Shown piece after piece: positions 26,966-36,250 of a stretch of DNA of 49,520 bases. Positions within the stretch are counted from its first letter, which is position 1. Every line of letters begins with the position of its first letter. The translations under genes and the position numbers were made by a program. The stretch lies in contig JAUHXA010000055.1 of NCBI GenBank assembly GCA_030427245.1, positions 1 to 49,520 on the forward strand. The letters run 5' to 3'. A model generated the notes under the pieces. It made no database searches. It was not told the DNA's origin and saw only the letters and a program-made list of their open reading frames with translations. Source of the DNA: Bacteroidia bacterium (GTDB lineage: Bacteria > Bacteroidota > Bacteroidia > Chitinophagales > UBA2359).

Positions 26966-29900
26966 TTATTTAGTTTGTGTTATGTAATTGAGTTGGAGTA
27001 CTTGCTCATTGAAGGATTTCACCTCCTCCAAATAGGCATTTTGACGAGCGAGCAAACGCTCCTGTATTTGGCTAAAGCGCAAAAAGTCAATCTCGCCCTG
27101 TTCGTACTGTTTTCTCGCCTTTTCCAAAATAATGGCTTGTTTGGGGAGGAGTGTATTTATGTGGACTTCAATGGATTGGTCAAGGCTTTGTAAATGATTC
27201 TTCAAGGCCGCAATATCGTATTCAAATTGTTGGATTTGAAGGTTTTGTTTGTTGTTTAGCATCTGCTGGTCTATCTCCCATTGCTGTATTTTCACCTTAC
27301 TCGCTCGCCTATCTATCGGAATTTGAACACCAACTGCAATGCCTTGAAAAACAAAGGCTTTTTGAAGTGATTGGGCAAAATATCCTGCACTCCAATGAGC
27401 TTGTTTAGAGCTGATATTTTCCAGTTGAATTTGTTTGTCAAGTGCTTCCTTTTTGCGTTGATACACTTGCAGGTAAATACTTTTCTTGGCATCCAAAATC
27501 ACTTCGTTGTTGGCTAAAGGCTGCAAAGTTGTCGCCTTCAATGAAATACTATCCTCCAATAAAGCCAATTTTCGGATATGCGCTTCTGCCAATGCTGTCT
27601 GTCTTTTCGTTTCGTTTTGAGTCTGTTGAAGGCTGATTTTTTCACTGTTAAACAGTTCAAAATCAACGATGTCAATTTCTCCAACTCGGTGCTGCAATTC
27701 GATTTTGGGCTGCAATGCCTCATACAATTGAAGAATGTCTGCACCCAACTGTTGTTTGCTGTTCCAGTATTGCCAATCATTGTAGGCGGATTGCAGGTCA
27801 AATTTCAGGTCGTTGAGCATCCATTTTTGTTCGACATCCAACAAGGCTATTTTGCTGTCAATCAATTCTCTTTCCGCTGTTTGTGTTTTTTTTTGAAGCA
27901 AAGGACTGATGTTTTGACGAATGTTGACTTGGTGGTCAAAGCCCGAATCGTTGATTTGCCCACCTTGGTATTCCATCGAAAAAGGCGACCATTGACCGAT
28001 TGCCTCTTTGTTCAAGGCTTCGCTTTGTTTCTCTAACGCAAGGTTCTGGATAAGTGGGTGATGCGTCAAAGCATATTCATATACCTCTTCAAAATTTTCG
28101 AGGTTTTGGGCATAAGAAATCCCATTGAAGCCCAAAAGAAAGAGCAAGGACAAGACCGCTTTTTTGAGCCATTTTTTTCTGAAAAGCAAATAATAAAGCG
28201 TGGGTAAAATGACCAAGGTCAGCAGCGTAGAACTAATCAATCCCCCAATCACGACCGTTGCCAAAGGTCGCTGTACTTCTGCGCCATTGCCTGTCGAAAT
28301 CGCCATCGGTAGAAAACCCAATGCTGCTACCAATGCGGTCATCAATACGGGACGCAATCGTGACAAACAAGCAGTACTGATTAGACTCTTTAGGTCTTCA
28401 AAATCAAAGGATTTTAGTTGTTTGATAGCACTCAACAAAACAATTCCGTTCAATACCGACACGCCAAACAAGGCGATAAAACCAATTCCCGACGAAATAC
28501 TAAAAGGCATTCCCCGCATCCACAATGCCAAAATTCCTCCAACTGCCGACAAAGGCACTGCCATAAAAATAATCAAGGCATCTACCACCGAAGAAAAGGC
28601 AAGATAGAGCAATAATAGAATGAGTGACAATGCAATGGGAACGGCAATCAACAGGCGATTACGGGCGTTTTGAAGGTTCTCGAACTGTCCACCGTATTGA
28701 ATTTCATAACCTACGGGAAGTTTCAATTGTTGGGTTAATTGTCCCTGAATGTCCTCTACCAAACTCGCTACATCTCGGTTTCGCACATTGACTCCGATGG
28801 TGATGAAACGGCGGGCTTGTTCTCTCGAAATCAACATCGGACCTTCTATGGTTTCGATGTTGGCAATTTCATTGATAGGAATTTGCTGCCCATTGACGGT
28901 GTTGATGGTCAACTGCGCCAAATCTAAGGATTGCCGATATTCAGGAGCGATTCGCACTACTAAGTCAAATTTTCGCTCTTCTTCAAACACATCTCCGACT
29001 TGTTCACCTGCATACGCTGCTCGAATGACCTGATTGACCTCTGAAACATTCACGCCATATTGCGCCAATTTTTTTCGATTGTACTGTACCGAAAGCTGCT
29101 GCAAACCATCGGTTTGGTCCACTTTCACATCCCCGGCCCCATTGATTTGCTGAATGATTTGGGCGGCTTCATCCGCTTTGCTTTTTAACAGAGCAACATC
29201 TTCGCCAAATATTTTGATAGCAATATCCGATTTTGCGCCTGTCATCAACTCATTGAAGCGGAGTTGGATGGGCTGGGTAAATTCAAACCCTGCCCAAGTG
29301 ATGGGAGCGAGTTTTTCCTTCATTTTTGCCATCAATTCTTCTCTCGAATCGGCAGAAGTCCACTCTTCCTTGTTTTTCAGAATAATCATAATGTCGGCAT
29401 CTTCAATTGCCATAGGGTCGGTCGGAACTTCGGCAGTTCCTATTTTGGAAACCACATGTTCGACTTCGGGAAAATGCTCCAAAAGGATTTTTTCAGCCAT
29501 TGTAGAAGTATGTATGCTTTCGTTGAGCGAACTCCCTGGTTTGATGGATTGCTGCATGGCGATGTCACCTTCTTCCAATGTCGGCACAAACTCTGCTCCT
29601 AAACGACTGAATAAGAACAGAGAAAACACAAACATAAGGATGGCGGCGAATACGGTAAGCACTGGCATTTTGAAGGAAAAACGCAAGGTAGGTTGGTACA
29701 TTTTCTTCAAAAGGTCTATGAATCGGTCGGCCCAGTTTTTTTCGCTTTTGATTTTTTTGCTCAAAAACAGCGATGCCATCACAGGTACGTAGGTCAAGGA
29801 GAGAATCATCGAACCGATAATGGCAAAACCTACAGTCTGTGCCATAGGTTGAAAGGTTTTGCCTTCGGTGCCTTCTAAGGTGAGAATAGGGATGAAAACC

Positions 29901-31270
29901 ACCAAAATAATCAATACGCCAAAGGCTGCAGCTCGGTAAATTTTTGAAGTGGAAACTTGCACGATGTCGTCCATTTCGGATTGACTGAGTTTTTTGCCGA
30001 GATAGCCGAGGGTCAATGTGTGCAGCAGGCTTTCGACAATAATCACTGCTCCATCAATGACAATCCCAAAGTCAATCGCTCCCAGAGACATCAAATTGGC
30101 GGAAATGCCAAAATAACGCATCAAGATGAGGGCAAACAACATGGAAAGTGGGATGACGGATGCCACAATCAAGCCTGCACGAAGGTTGCCGAGCAATAAG
30201 AGCAGAACAAAAATCACAATCAAACCACCTTCTGTAAGGTTGGTTCGAACGGTGTCAATGGTTTTGCCGATGAGTTTGGAGCGGTCTAAGTAGGGATAAA
30301 TCGCCACGCCTTCGGGTAAGGATTGGGCGATGGTTTCGATTCGAGCTTTTACGTTTTGAAGCACTTCGGAGGAATTTGCCCCTTTGAGCATCAAGGTAAT
30401 GCCTCCTACGACTTCCCCTTTTCCGTCCATAGTCATTGCACCGTAACGCTTGGCGCTGCCTATACGGACTTCTGCAATATCGCTCACTTTGATGGGAACA
30501 CCTGCTTGGTTTTTTACCAAGATGTTGTTGATTTCTTCGATGGTCTCAACCTTCCCTTCGGTGCGGATGTAGAAAGAGTAGGGACCGTTTTCGATGTAAC
30601 TTCCGCCGCTATTTTGGTTGTTTTCCTCCAAAGCGTGTAGTACATCGGGAATCGTCAGTCCATAGGTTTTGAGCATATCGGGTTTGAGGGCAACTTCGTA
30701 TTGCTTCAAATAACCTCCAAAGCTGCTCACTTCAATCACTCCTTTTGTGCCATTGAGTTGACGCTTCACAATCCAATCTTGGATAGTGCGTAGTTTGGTG
30801 GCATCGTATTGGTGTTCGTGTGCTTTATCTACGGTCAGGACATACTGATAGATTTCGCCTAAGCCTGTGGTAATGGGCATCAATTCGGGTTCGGTCAAAC
30901 CTGTTGGCAGTTCGGCTTTGGCTACATTGAGTTGTTCTTGAACATATTGCCGAGCTGTCATGATGGGTACACTTTCTTCAAAAACGATGGTGATGACTGA
31001 CAGTCCGTAGCGAGAAATGGAACGCACTTCTACTACATTCGGAATGTTGGTCATGGCGGATTCGAGCGGATAGGTAATCAACTGTTCGACTTCTTGCGGG
31101 GCTAAAGTGGGGGCGGTACTGACGATTTGTACCTGATTGTTGGTGATGTCGGGTACGGCATCTAAAGGAATTTTGGAGGCAGAAAAAACGCCAATGACAA
31201 TCAGTGCCAAAGTACCGAGCATCACCAGAAGTTTGTTTGCCAATGAAAAACGAATGATATTATCAAACAT
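26966..31270 (-). CDS. czcA: CzcA-type heavy-metal RND pump fused to a TolC/CzcC-like outer-membrane factor
   Basis: 1434 residues, far above the roughly 1040 of a normal pump. Residues 1-1035 form a full RND protein: MFDNIIRFSLANKLLVMLG, IPLDAVPDITNNQVQIV, and the TM4 motif LGAIDFGIVIDGAVIIVES, which has the DFG-x3-DGA pattern of Co/Zn/Cd exporters rather than the copper/silver type. A hydrophobic stretch, KKAVLSLLFLLGFNGISYAQ (about 1031-1053), looks like an internal signal peptide. Residues 1055-1434 are a TolC-like outer-membrane factor with long helices (for example IELQHRVGEIDIVDFELF). Such fusions are known in Bacteroidota. The pump operates with the adaptor immediately downstream. Confidence 0.9.
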   Translation of the reverse strand: MFDNIIRFSLANKLLVMLGTLALIVIGVFSASKIPLDAVPDITNNQVQIVSTAPTLAPQEVEQLITYPLESAMTNIPNVVEVRSISRYGLSVITIVFEESVPIMTARQYVQEQLNVAKAELPTGLTEPELMPITTGLGEIYQYVLTVDKAHEHQYDATKLRTIQDWIVKRQLNGTKGVIEVSSFGGYLKQYEVALKPDMLKTYGLTIPDVLHALEENNQNSGGSYIENGPYSFYIRTEGKVETIEEINNILVKNQAGVPIKVSDIAEVRIGSAKRYGAMTMDGKGEVVGGITLMLKGANSSEVLQNVKARIETIAQSLPEGVAIYPYLDRSKLIGKTIDTVRTNLTEGGLIVIFVLLLLLGNLRAGLIVASVIPLSMLFALILMRYFGISANLMSLGAIDFGIVIDGAVIIVESLLHTLTLGYLGKKLSQSEMDDIVQVSTSKIYRAAAFGVLIILVVFIPILTLEGTEGKTFQPMAQTVGFAIIGSMILSLTYVPVMASLFLSKKIKSEKNWADRFIDLLKKMYQPTLRFSFKMPVLTVFAAILMFVFSLFLFSRLGAEFVPTLEEGDIAMQQSIKPGSSLNESIHTSTMAEKILLEHFPEVEHVVSKIGTAEVPTDPMAIEDADIMIILKNKEEWTSADSREELMAKMKEKLAPITWAGFEFTQPIQLRFNELMTGAKSDIAIKIFGEDVALLKSKADEAAQIIQQINGAGDVKVDQTDGLQQLSVQYNRKKLAQYGVNVSEVNQVIRAAYAGEQVGDVFEEERKFDLVVRIAPEYRQSLDLAQLTINTVNGQQIPINEIANIETIEGPMLISREQARRFITIGVNVRNRDVASLVEDIQGQLTQQLKLPVGYEIQYGGQFENLQNARNRLLIAVPIALSLILLLLYLAFSSVVDALIIFMAVPLSAVGGILALWMRGMPFSISSGIGFIALFGVSVLNGIVLLSAIKQLKSFDFEDLKSLISTACLSRLRPVLMTALVAALGFLPMAISTGNGAEVQRPLATVVIGGLISSTLLTLVILPTLYYLLFRKKWLKKAVLSLLFLLGFNGISYAQNLENFEEVYEYALTHHPLIQNLALEKQSEALNKEAIGQWSPFSMEYQGGQINDSGFDHQVNIRQNISPLLQKKTQTAERELIDSKIALLDVEQKWMLNDLKFDLQSAYNDWQYWNSKQQLGADILQLYEALQPKIELQHRVGEIDIVDFELFNSEKISLQQTQNETKRQTALAEAHIRKLALLEDSISLKATTLQPLANNEVILDAKKSIYLQVYQRKKEALDKQIQLENISSKQAHWSAGYFAQSLQKAFVFQGIAVGVQIPIDRRASKVKIQQWEIDQQMLNNKQNLQIQQFEYDIAALKNHLQSLDQSIEVHINTLLPKQAIILEKARKQYEQGEIDFLRFSQIQERLLARQNAYLEEVKSFNEQVLQLNYITQTK

Positions 31271-31419
31271 ATTTTTTGTACGCTTTAATTTTAGACGAAA
31301 GATACAAGACTAAATATTTTAATCTGTTAATTCGTCGAAAGACCAAGAAATGTACAGCTTTGAAAACGAGTGTTTTCTGGACTGCAAATTTGTGAGAAAT
31401 AAGAAAAATGGTTCTTCAA

Positions 31420-31866
31420 TTAAGCGAAACAAGGAGGCGCACGAAGTGGAGAAGGAGAGAAATAATAAAGCGCAGGTAGTCTGTCCTTTTTTTGGTATTC
31501 AAAGTGAAAGCTAATAGCAGCATCTTCCATCAAAAGATTCTGCAAGTGTGCAAATAAAGGGAGAATGTCTGATTGAAGGAGTTGGAAATTAGACTGAAAT
31601 TCAAAATGGTCGCCCTGCGAAAAACATTCTAAATGCCCTTCTCCCATATCATTGTGAAAAGTGAGGGACAACCAATCAAACAGATTGTCAGCCATTTGAT
31701 GTTCCTGACTGTGCTGTCGTTCGCTCATTTCGCTGTGGTGCAAATGAGGCGTAACGTTGTGTAGAAAGAGGAAAAAGCCTGCTACAAAAAATAATATGTT
31801 TCCGATTTTTTTGATGGCATATATTTTTTGTAAAGGTAGTTTTTTTCTTTTTGAGGTGTGTAACAT
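31420..31866 (-). CDS. Small His-rich membrane protein at the head of the metal-efflux operon
   Basis: 148 residues. One hydrophobic segment (about residues 20-40, IGNILFFVAGFFLFLHNV) is followed by a histidine-rich stretch (PHLHHSEMSERQHSQEHQMA) and a soluble tail ending SPLRAPPCFA. No known family, but small membrane-anchored His-rich proteins occur in front of Bacteroidota Czc-type operons, so a periplasmic metal-binding or sensing role is plausible. The assumed ATG (31866) lies inside the palindromic motif at 31860-31874. It is 149 bp upstream of the pump gene. Confidence 0.6.
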   Translation of the reverse strand: MLHTSKRKKLPLQKIYAIKKIGNILFFVAGFFLFLHNVTPHLHHSEMSERQHSQEHQMADNLFDWLSLTFHNDMGEGHLECFSQGDHFEFQSNFQLLQSDILPLFAHLQNLLMEDAAISFHFEYQKKDRLPALYYFSPSPLRAPPCFA

Positions 31867-31874
31867 TTATTACG
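31860..31874. promoter_or_regulatory. Second copy of the palindromic motif GTAACATTTATTACG
   Basis: Fifteen bases identical to 25806-25820. The inverted half-sites are GTAA-n-A and T-n-TTAC. It overlaps the first codon of the His-rich gene that leads the metal-efflux operon. A regulatory role, for example for a metal sensor, is inferred from position only. Confidence 0.4.
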
Positions 31875-31959
31875 TTTGAGAATAGAAAAGTAAAATCCGT
31901 ATTCATTTTCTATATTTGTCCGTTCTATTAGGTTTGTGTAAATCAGCCAATATTTACGT

Positions 31960-33867
31960 ATGTTATACCGTTCAAAAATAGCCTTCCCTCAAAAAAACCA
32001 GCAATGGATAGCTTTAGCGACTATTCTGCTACTGACTTTTTTGTGCTTCACTCCTACCCTAACAAGCGACTTTATTCGCACATGGGACGATGGCGTATAT
32101 GTGACCGACAATGCACAGTTGAAGCCTTTGTCTTTTGAGACTATACGCACTATTTTCACCAGCACGGTAGGTAGCAATTACAATCCACTCCCCATTCTTA
32201 CTTTTGCCATTGAAAAACACTTCTTTGGGCTCAATCCATTTCCTTTTCACTTCAACAACGTTTTACTGCATTTGATGGTGACGGTTTTGGTCTTTTGGTT
32301 GATGTTGGCGATGCGGGTTCGATGGTATGTGGTCGTTGTGGTGAGTTTATTGTTTGGGATTCATCCGATGCGAGTGGAGTCGGTGGCTTGGATTACGGAG
32401 CGCAAAGATGTATTGTTTGGTTTGTTCTATGTTGCAGCCTTAGTGGCGTATGTTTACAGAATCCAAGCTTTGAAAAACAAAAATGTTCAAAAGGCAAATA
32501 AATATTTTTGGTGGTGTTTTGCTTTGTTTATTCCCGCCTTATTCTCTAAAATACAAGCAGTTTCCTTGCCGCTTTCTCTGCTGGTTTTTGACTATTACTT
32601 CAAGCGCCGTTTGCGGTTTAGAGTGTTGCTCGAAAAAACACCTTTTTTCTTGATGTCGTTGGCTTTTGGTTTGGCAGGTGTTTTTTTCTTGGACAAATCT
32701 GGGGCTTTGGGTTCCAATGCCGTTTTTCCTTTGAGTGAGCGATTGTTGTTTGCACCCTACAATTTGTGTGTCTATCTCTATAAGCTGTTTTTTCCCTATC
32801 CGATGTCGACTTTTTACCCTTACCCTGTGAAAATTAACGGCGGATTACCCACTATTTACTACATCACTCCCTTCCTCCTTTTGGGAATCATTGCAGCAGT
32901 GATTTGGAGTTTGAAGCGCACTCGTGTATTGGCATTTGGCTTCTTGTTCTTTTTGTTCAACATTGTATTTCTTTTGCAGATAGTAGGCGCAGGAGCAGCT
33001 TTCTCGGCTGACCGTTTTACGTATATTCCTTACCTCGGTTTGTTTTTTGCGATGGGTATGGGCGTGGATTATTTGATGCAGAAATTTCCAAAGTGGCGAG
33101 TAGTTACTTTGAGTTTGACGGCCTCATACCTACTCGTTTTTGCAGCATACACCTATCAACATTCTAAGGTTTGGACAAACAGCGCAACCCTTTGGACCTA
33201 TACGGTTGACCATTATCCTGGTGCTTGGCAAGCTTTTTCGAATCGGGCAGATTATTATGGTCGAAACAATCAAATCGAAAAAGCGATGGCGGATTACAGT
33301 AGTGCCATAAAGGTCAATTCTGGTTTTAAGGATGCTTATAACAATCGTGGCAACCTCTATTTTCGACTCGGCAAAGACAAACAAGCGCTTCAAGATTACA
33401 ATACGGCCCTCCGAATTGACTCTAAAAACCATCGTGCATTAGGCAATCGAGGTGCAATATATTATCGCATGGGGCAATATCAGAACGCATTAGACGATCT
33501 TAACAAGTCACTTGAACTCAAGAAAAACTATATGGAAGGGTATCTGAATCGGGGTATTGTTCACAGTGTTTTGGGGCAATACGACAAAGCCAAGTTAGAT
33601 TTTGATGAACTGATTCGCCTCAATCCCAAGAATAATATGGCTCACTATTGGCGGGGTTTGGCCCTTCAAAACATGGGCAACCATACGGCTGCTCTTGCAG
33701 ATTTTAACACCGCCATCCAACGAAAACCCCAAAATGGAAAGTTCTATGTTAGTCGTTCTGAGTCCTACAAGGCATTGGGGGACAAATCGAAAGCTTTAGC
33801 AGATGCGAAGAAAGGGCAGCAGTTTGGGGAAAAACTGCGGAATGGATATTTGGAGAGTTTGCAGTAG
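31960..33867 (+). CDS. TMTC-like multi-pass membrane protein with C-terminal TPR repeats
   Basis: 635 residues. About ten hydrophobic segments fill residues 15-405, with GT-C-like landmarks in order: FIRTWDDGVYVTDN, GIHPMRVESVAWITERKDVLFGLFY, KLFFPYPMSTFYPYP and FSADRFTYIPYLGLF. These match the TMTC/DUF1736 branch of polytopic mannosyltransferase-like proteins. Residues 425-620 carry five to six TPR units (for example AWQAFSNRADYYGRNNQIEK and KDAYNNRGNLYFRLGKDKQ). A glycosyltransferase role is inferred from the family, and the acidic loop (WDD) is present. The gene ends (ESLQ and the stop) inside the duplicated segment flanking the insertion sequence. Confidence 0.8.
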   Translation: MLYRSKIAFPQKNQQWIALATILLLTFLCFTPTLTSDFIRTWDDGVYVTDNAQLKPLSFETIRTIFTSTVGSNYNPLPILTFAIEKHFFGLNPFPFHFNNVLLHLMVTVLVFWLMLAMRVRWYVVVVVSLLFGIHPMRVESVAWITERKDVLFGLFYVAALVAYVYRIQALKNKNVQKANKYFWWCFALFIPALFSKIQAVSLPLSLLVFDYYFKRRLRFRVLLEKTPFFLMSLAFGLAGVFFLDKSGALGSNAVFPLSERLLFAPYNLCVYLYKLFFPYPMSTFYPYPVKINGGLPTIYYITPFLLLGIIAAVIWSLKRTRVLAFGFLFFLFNIVFLLQIVGAGAAFSADRFTYIPYLGLFFAMGMGVDYLMQKFPKWRVVTLSLTASYLLVFAAYTYQHSKVWTNSATLWTYTVDHYPGAWQAFSNRADYYGRNNQIEKAMADYSSAIKVNSGFKDAYNNRGNLYFRLGKDKQALQDYNTALRIDSKNHRALGNRGAIYYRMGQYQNALDDLNKSLELKKNYMEGYLNRGIVHSVLGQYDKAKLDFDELIRLNPKNNMAHYWRGLALQNMGNHTAALADFNTAIQRKPQNGKFYVSRSESYKALGDKSKALADAKKGQQFGEKLRNGYLESLQ

Positions 33868-34250
33868 GACATTTTATGCCCTTTTGATACCTTTGTGGTT
33901 CAAAAATCATTTTGTAAAGTAGTATGATTTAAGATGCACGATTATTTGTGGATTTTAATTTTAAAAATACTCGCCTAAAATCGCACAATTTTTCTGGTTA
34001 CGACCTCTCCCCTACTTTCTAAACGACAAATATATACACCACTTTCCTGCAAAGTTTGGTCGTTGATTTCAAAATTGTGTTTTCCTCTATTCAATTGACC
34101 TTCAAATAAATCGGCTATTTTTTGTCCCTTCAAATCGTAAACCGTTAAATGAACGTTTGATGATTGAAGTAAATCCACTTCAATCAGGGAAGTATTTCTA
34201 AAAGGATTCGGTGAAACGTTGAAGGCTTCCATGAAAAAAGATTCTTCTTC
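33855..34250. repeat. Left copy of the 396-bp direct repeat flanking the IS
   Basis: Begins GAGTTTGCAGTAGG (the last codons and stop of the TMTC-like gene) and ends AAAAGATTCTTCTTC. It matches 36251-36646 base for base as far as could be checked by eye. It contains the TMTC-like stop, the intergenic region and the coding sequence for the last 90 or so residues of the FG-GAP cargo. The insertion sequence begins at the next base. Confidence 0.9.
33874..33930. repeat. Arm of a dispersed intergenic repeat
   Basis: Closely similar, in inverted orientation, to the left arm at 15467-15520 (shared runs include CCCTTTTGATAC and GTGGTTCAAAAATCATTTTG). Here only one arm is present, directly after a stop codon. 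Its second copy at 36270-36326 results from the 396-bp duplication. Confidence 0.55.
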
Positions 34251-34292
34251 TTGACTTTGACAGTTGAATAGCTTTAATGTATTATTAATCAA
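33975..34292 (-). pseudogene. Orphan copy of a T9SS type A sorting domain with a start codon from the IS
   Basis: 105-codon frame. Its first 14 codons (MINNTLKLFNCQSQ) come from inside the IS end; the rest (EEESFFMEAFNVSPNPFRNTS onward to RKIVRF) is identical to the last 91 residues of the protein at 36371-38092. It has no signal peptide and no cargo, so it is a by-product of the IS-associated duplication and not a functional secretion signal. Confidence 0.85.
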
Positions 34293-36250
34293 ATGTTTGA
34301 AATTTGAAAAAAGTGCAAGTTGCCACTACACTCCTATAATCAGCCATCATATAGGAGATAAATGCAATTCAACATAAATAAGCGTTGCTTACTGCACTGA
34401 GGGTGCTATGTCAGAAAACCCTTTGCGTCATAGGGGTCAAATTTTTTGGTTGTTTAATTTTGAAGGTTCGTAGTATGTGCGATGCCAAACTATTATGCTT
34501 ACCCTTTAAATAAAAATATTCATTATCTATTTGAATTTCAGATAATTGCAAAGATTGGATTGCTTCTTTAATTCCATTTGCTGAAATAGTATCAATGTTA
34601 CTTTTCTTCAACCTATACTCTATATGCCTTTCAATTAAAAAAGCTAAAAAGCATACCATGAAATGCCCTCTAATTCTTTGGGGGGTCCAATGAAAGATAG
34701 GACGTGTTTTCATAGTGGATTTCAATACTTTAAAGGATTCTTCAATTTTCCAAAGTGTGTGATAAGCTGCTTGTATATCAGCAGCAGATACCTTCGACTG
34801 AGAAAATTGAATCGCATAGTATCCATCCCATTTTTTATCTTTTTGTATTTTTTGCTCATCCAAACCCTTGACTTTTTGTTCTCCAATGGTCTTCAAATAC
34901 TTCTTAGCCCCCTTTTTTCCAGATATCTTCTGTCCATTTTGTATCATTTCTTGGGCTTTGTCAATGAGTCTATTTCGCTTGTACTCATCCCTTTTTCTAC
35001 GTTTTTCTGACCAAGTAATGAGTAGTTGGTCTGTCATTTTCTGTTTTTTGTCTTCTACATCCTTGTAATTAACGATGTGATTTTTGACAATTTTGTACTT
35101 GAAAACGGCTTTCCCAGTATCTTCGTCCACAGCACCTTGCACATAACCTTTAGAATTAAATATTTCCTCTTGTACTTTTTTAGATTGATTCTTAAGGCGG
35201 CATCCTACAATATACTCATAACCAGCGGTTTTTATTGCCTTCAGATTATGACCACTGTTCAAGCCCCTATCGGCTACAAAAACGACTTTATCTATTGCAA
35301 AGCGTTTTTTAAGCCGTTCTAACATTTCTATGACCGTCTTGGTCTCCGACATATTGCCCTCAAATAGCTCGTAACCAATGGGTCTGCCCTCTTTATCTAC
35401 CAGCAAACCCATAACTACTTGCACCTCATTGAAATGACCTGTTTTGCTATAACCAAAATTGCGTAATTCATCCGCCAAATTACTTTCAAAATGAAAGGTG
35501 GTCAAGTCATAAAAAACAACATCAATTTTCATGTTGAATAAATTGCGTTGCTTTTCAAAAAGTTGTTGCTCAATTGTATCTTTATTAGCAGCTAAAATAT
35601 CCAAACTCCGATAAATATGTTGTTGTTCCAAGTGTTGTTCAAGCCCATAAAAACGAGGTTGTTCCCTGTAGCTTTTATGCTTTGAACCTCCTATTAGCAA
35701 GCGATGAATTACCAAATAGTAAATAGCAGCTCGAAAATCATATTGTATTTTATAAGCAGAAGATAGGTTGTCTAACAAGGCATCCAGCTTATATTTCTCC
35801 CATATTTTTTGATAAACAATGTGTCCGTAGTAAAGGCGACTGTGCTCTTCAATATGAGTAGGCAATTGTGGCGGAGTAGCTCCTGCAATGTGAAGCAATC
35901 GCTTTGCCAAGCCCATAATGGTCTTGTTCCCTTCCAATTGGTCGAATCTTCCAAGATTGGCAATGACTTTATGCTTATTTTTGCCATCCTCTCTATAAGA
36001 CTCAACAAGTTGTAGATAATGATAATTTTTAGATTTAGTTACTTTAATGAACATACTGCAAATATACACCAATAACACGTATAATTCAAATAATAACAAT
36101 AGATAAATGAAGTGTTTGAGAGTTTTAAAAAGAAAAAGTTGCCACTATACTTTTTCCGAAACTGAAACAACCAATCAAGAAAAAACTCTAATTATCAATG
36201 AGTTAGTAAATTTCAACTTCATGATTTCTTAGTGCAACTGTCAAAGTCAA
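34251..36250. mobile_element. IS1634-type insertion sequence, 2,000 bp, apparently intact
   Basis: Ends are a perfect 16-bp terminal inverted repeat: TTGACTTTGACAGTTG at 34251-34266 and its complement at 36235-36250. One transposase gene with all three DDE-type residues lies inside, on the minus strand. The element is bordered by a 396-bp direct repeat (33855-34250 and 36251-36646). Long, variable direct repeats have been described for IS1634 of Mycoplasma mycoides, the family to which this transposase appears to belong. Inside the IS a short direct repeat, AGTTGCCACTAYACT, occurs near each end (34318-34332, 36137-36151). Confidence 0.92.
34411..36054 (-). CDS. IS1634-family (IS4 superfamily) transposase
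   Basis: 547 residues from MFIKVTKSKNYHYLQLVES (ATG at 36054; the ORF is open 15 codons further). The catalytic triad is visible: Asp183 in FYDLTTFHFES, Asp262 in FVADRGLNSGHN and Glu438 in WKIEESFKVLK, the last within the Y-x2-x-x3-E-x6-K signature of IS4-type enzymes. No frameshift or stop interrupts the reading frame, so the element may be active. The protein performs DNA cleavage and strand transfer at the IS ends. It shows no similarity to genes outside the IS. Confidence 0.92.
   Translation of the reverse strand: MFIKVTKSKNYHYLQLVESYREDGKNKHKVIANLGRFDQLEGNKTIMGLAKRLLHIAGATPPQLPTHIEEHSRLYYGHIVYQKIWEKYKLDALLDNLSSAYKIQYDFRAAIYYLVIHRLLIGGSKHKSYREQPRFYGLEQHLEQQHIYRSLDILAANKDTIEQQLFEKQRNLFNMKIDVVFYDLTTFHFESNLADELRNFGYSKTGHFNEVQVVMGLLVDKEGRPIGYELFEGNMSETKTVIEMLERLKKRFAIDKVVFVADRGLNSGHNLKAIKTAGYEYIVGCRLKNQSKKVQEEIFNSKGYVQGAVDEDTGKAVFKYKIVKNHIVNYKDVEDKKQKMTDQLLITWSEKRRKRDEYKRNRLIDKAQEMIQNGQKISGKKGAKKYLKTIGEQKVKGLDEQKIQKDKKWDGYYAIQFSQSKVSAADIQAAYHTLWKIEESFKVLKSTMKTRPIFHWTPQRIRGHFMVCFLAFLIERHIEYRLKKSNIDTISANGIKEAIQSLQLSEIQIDNEYFYLKGKHNSLASHILRTFKIKQPKNLTPMTQRVF

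Noticed and set aside
33855-34250. Reading the left 396-bp copy as an independent second cargo gene
   Set aside because: It is identical to the right copy and ends abruptly at the IS terminus, so it is a duplicate and not a gene.
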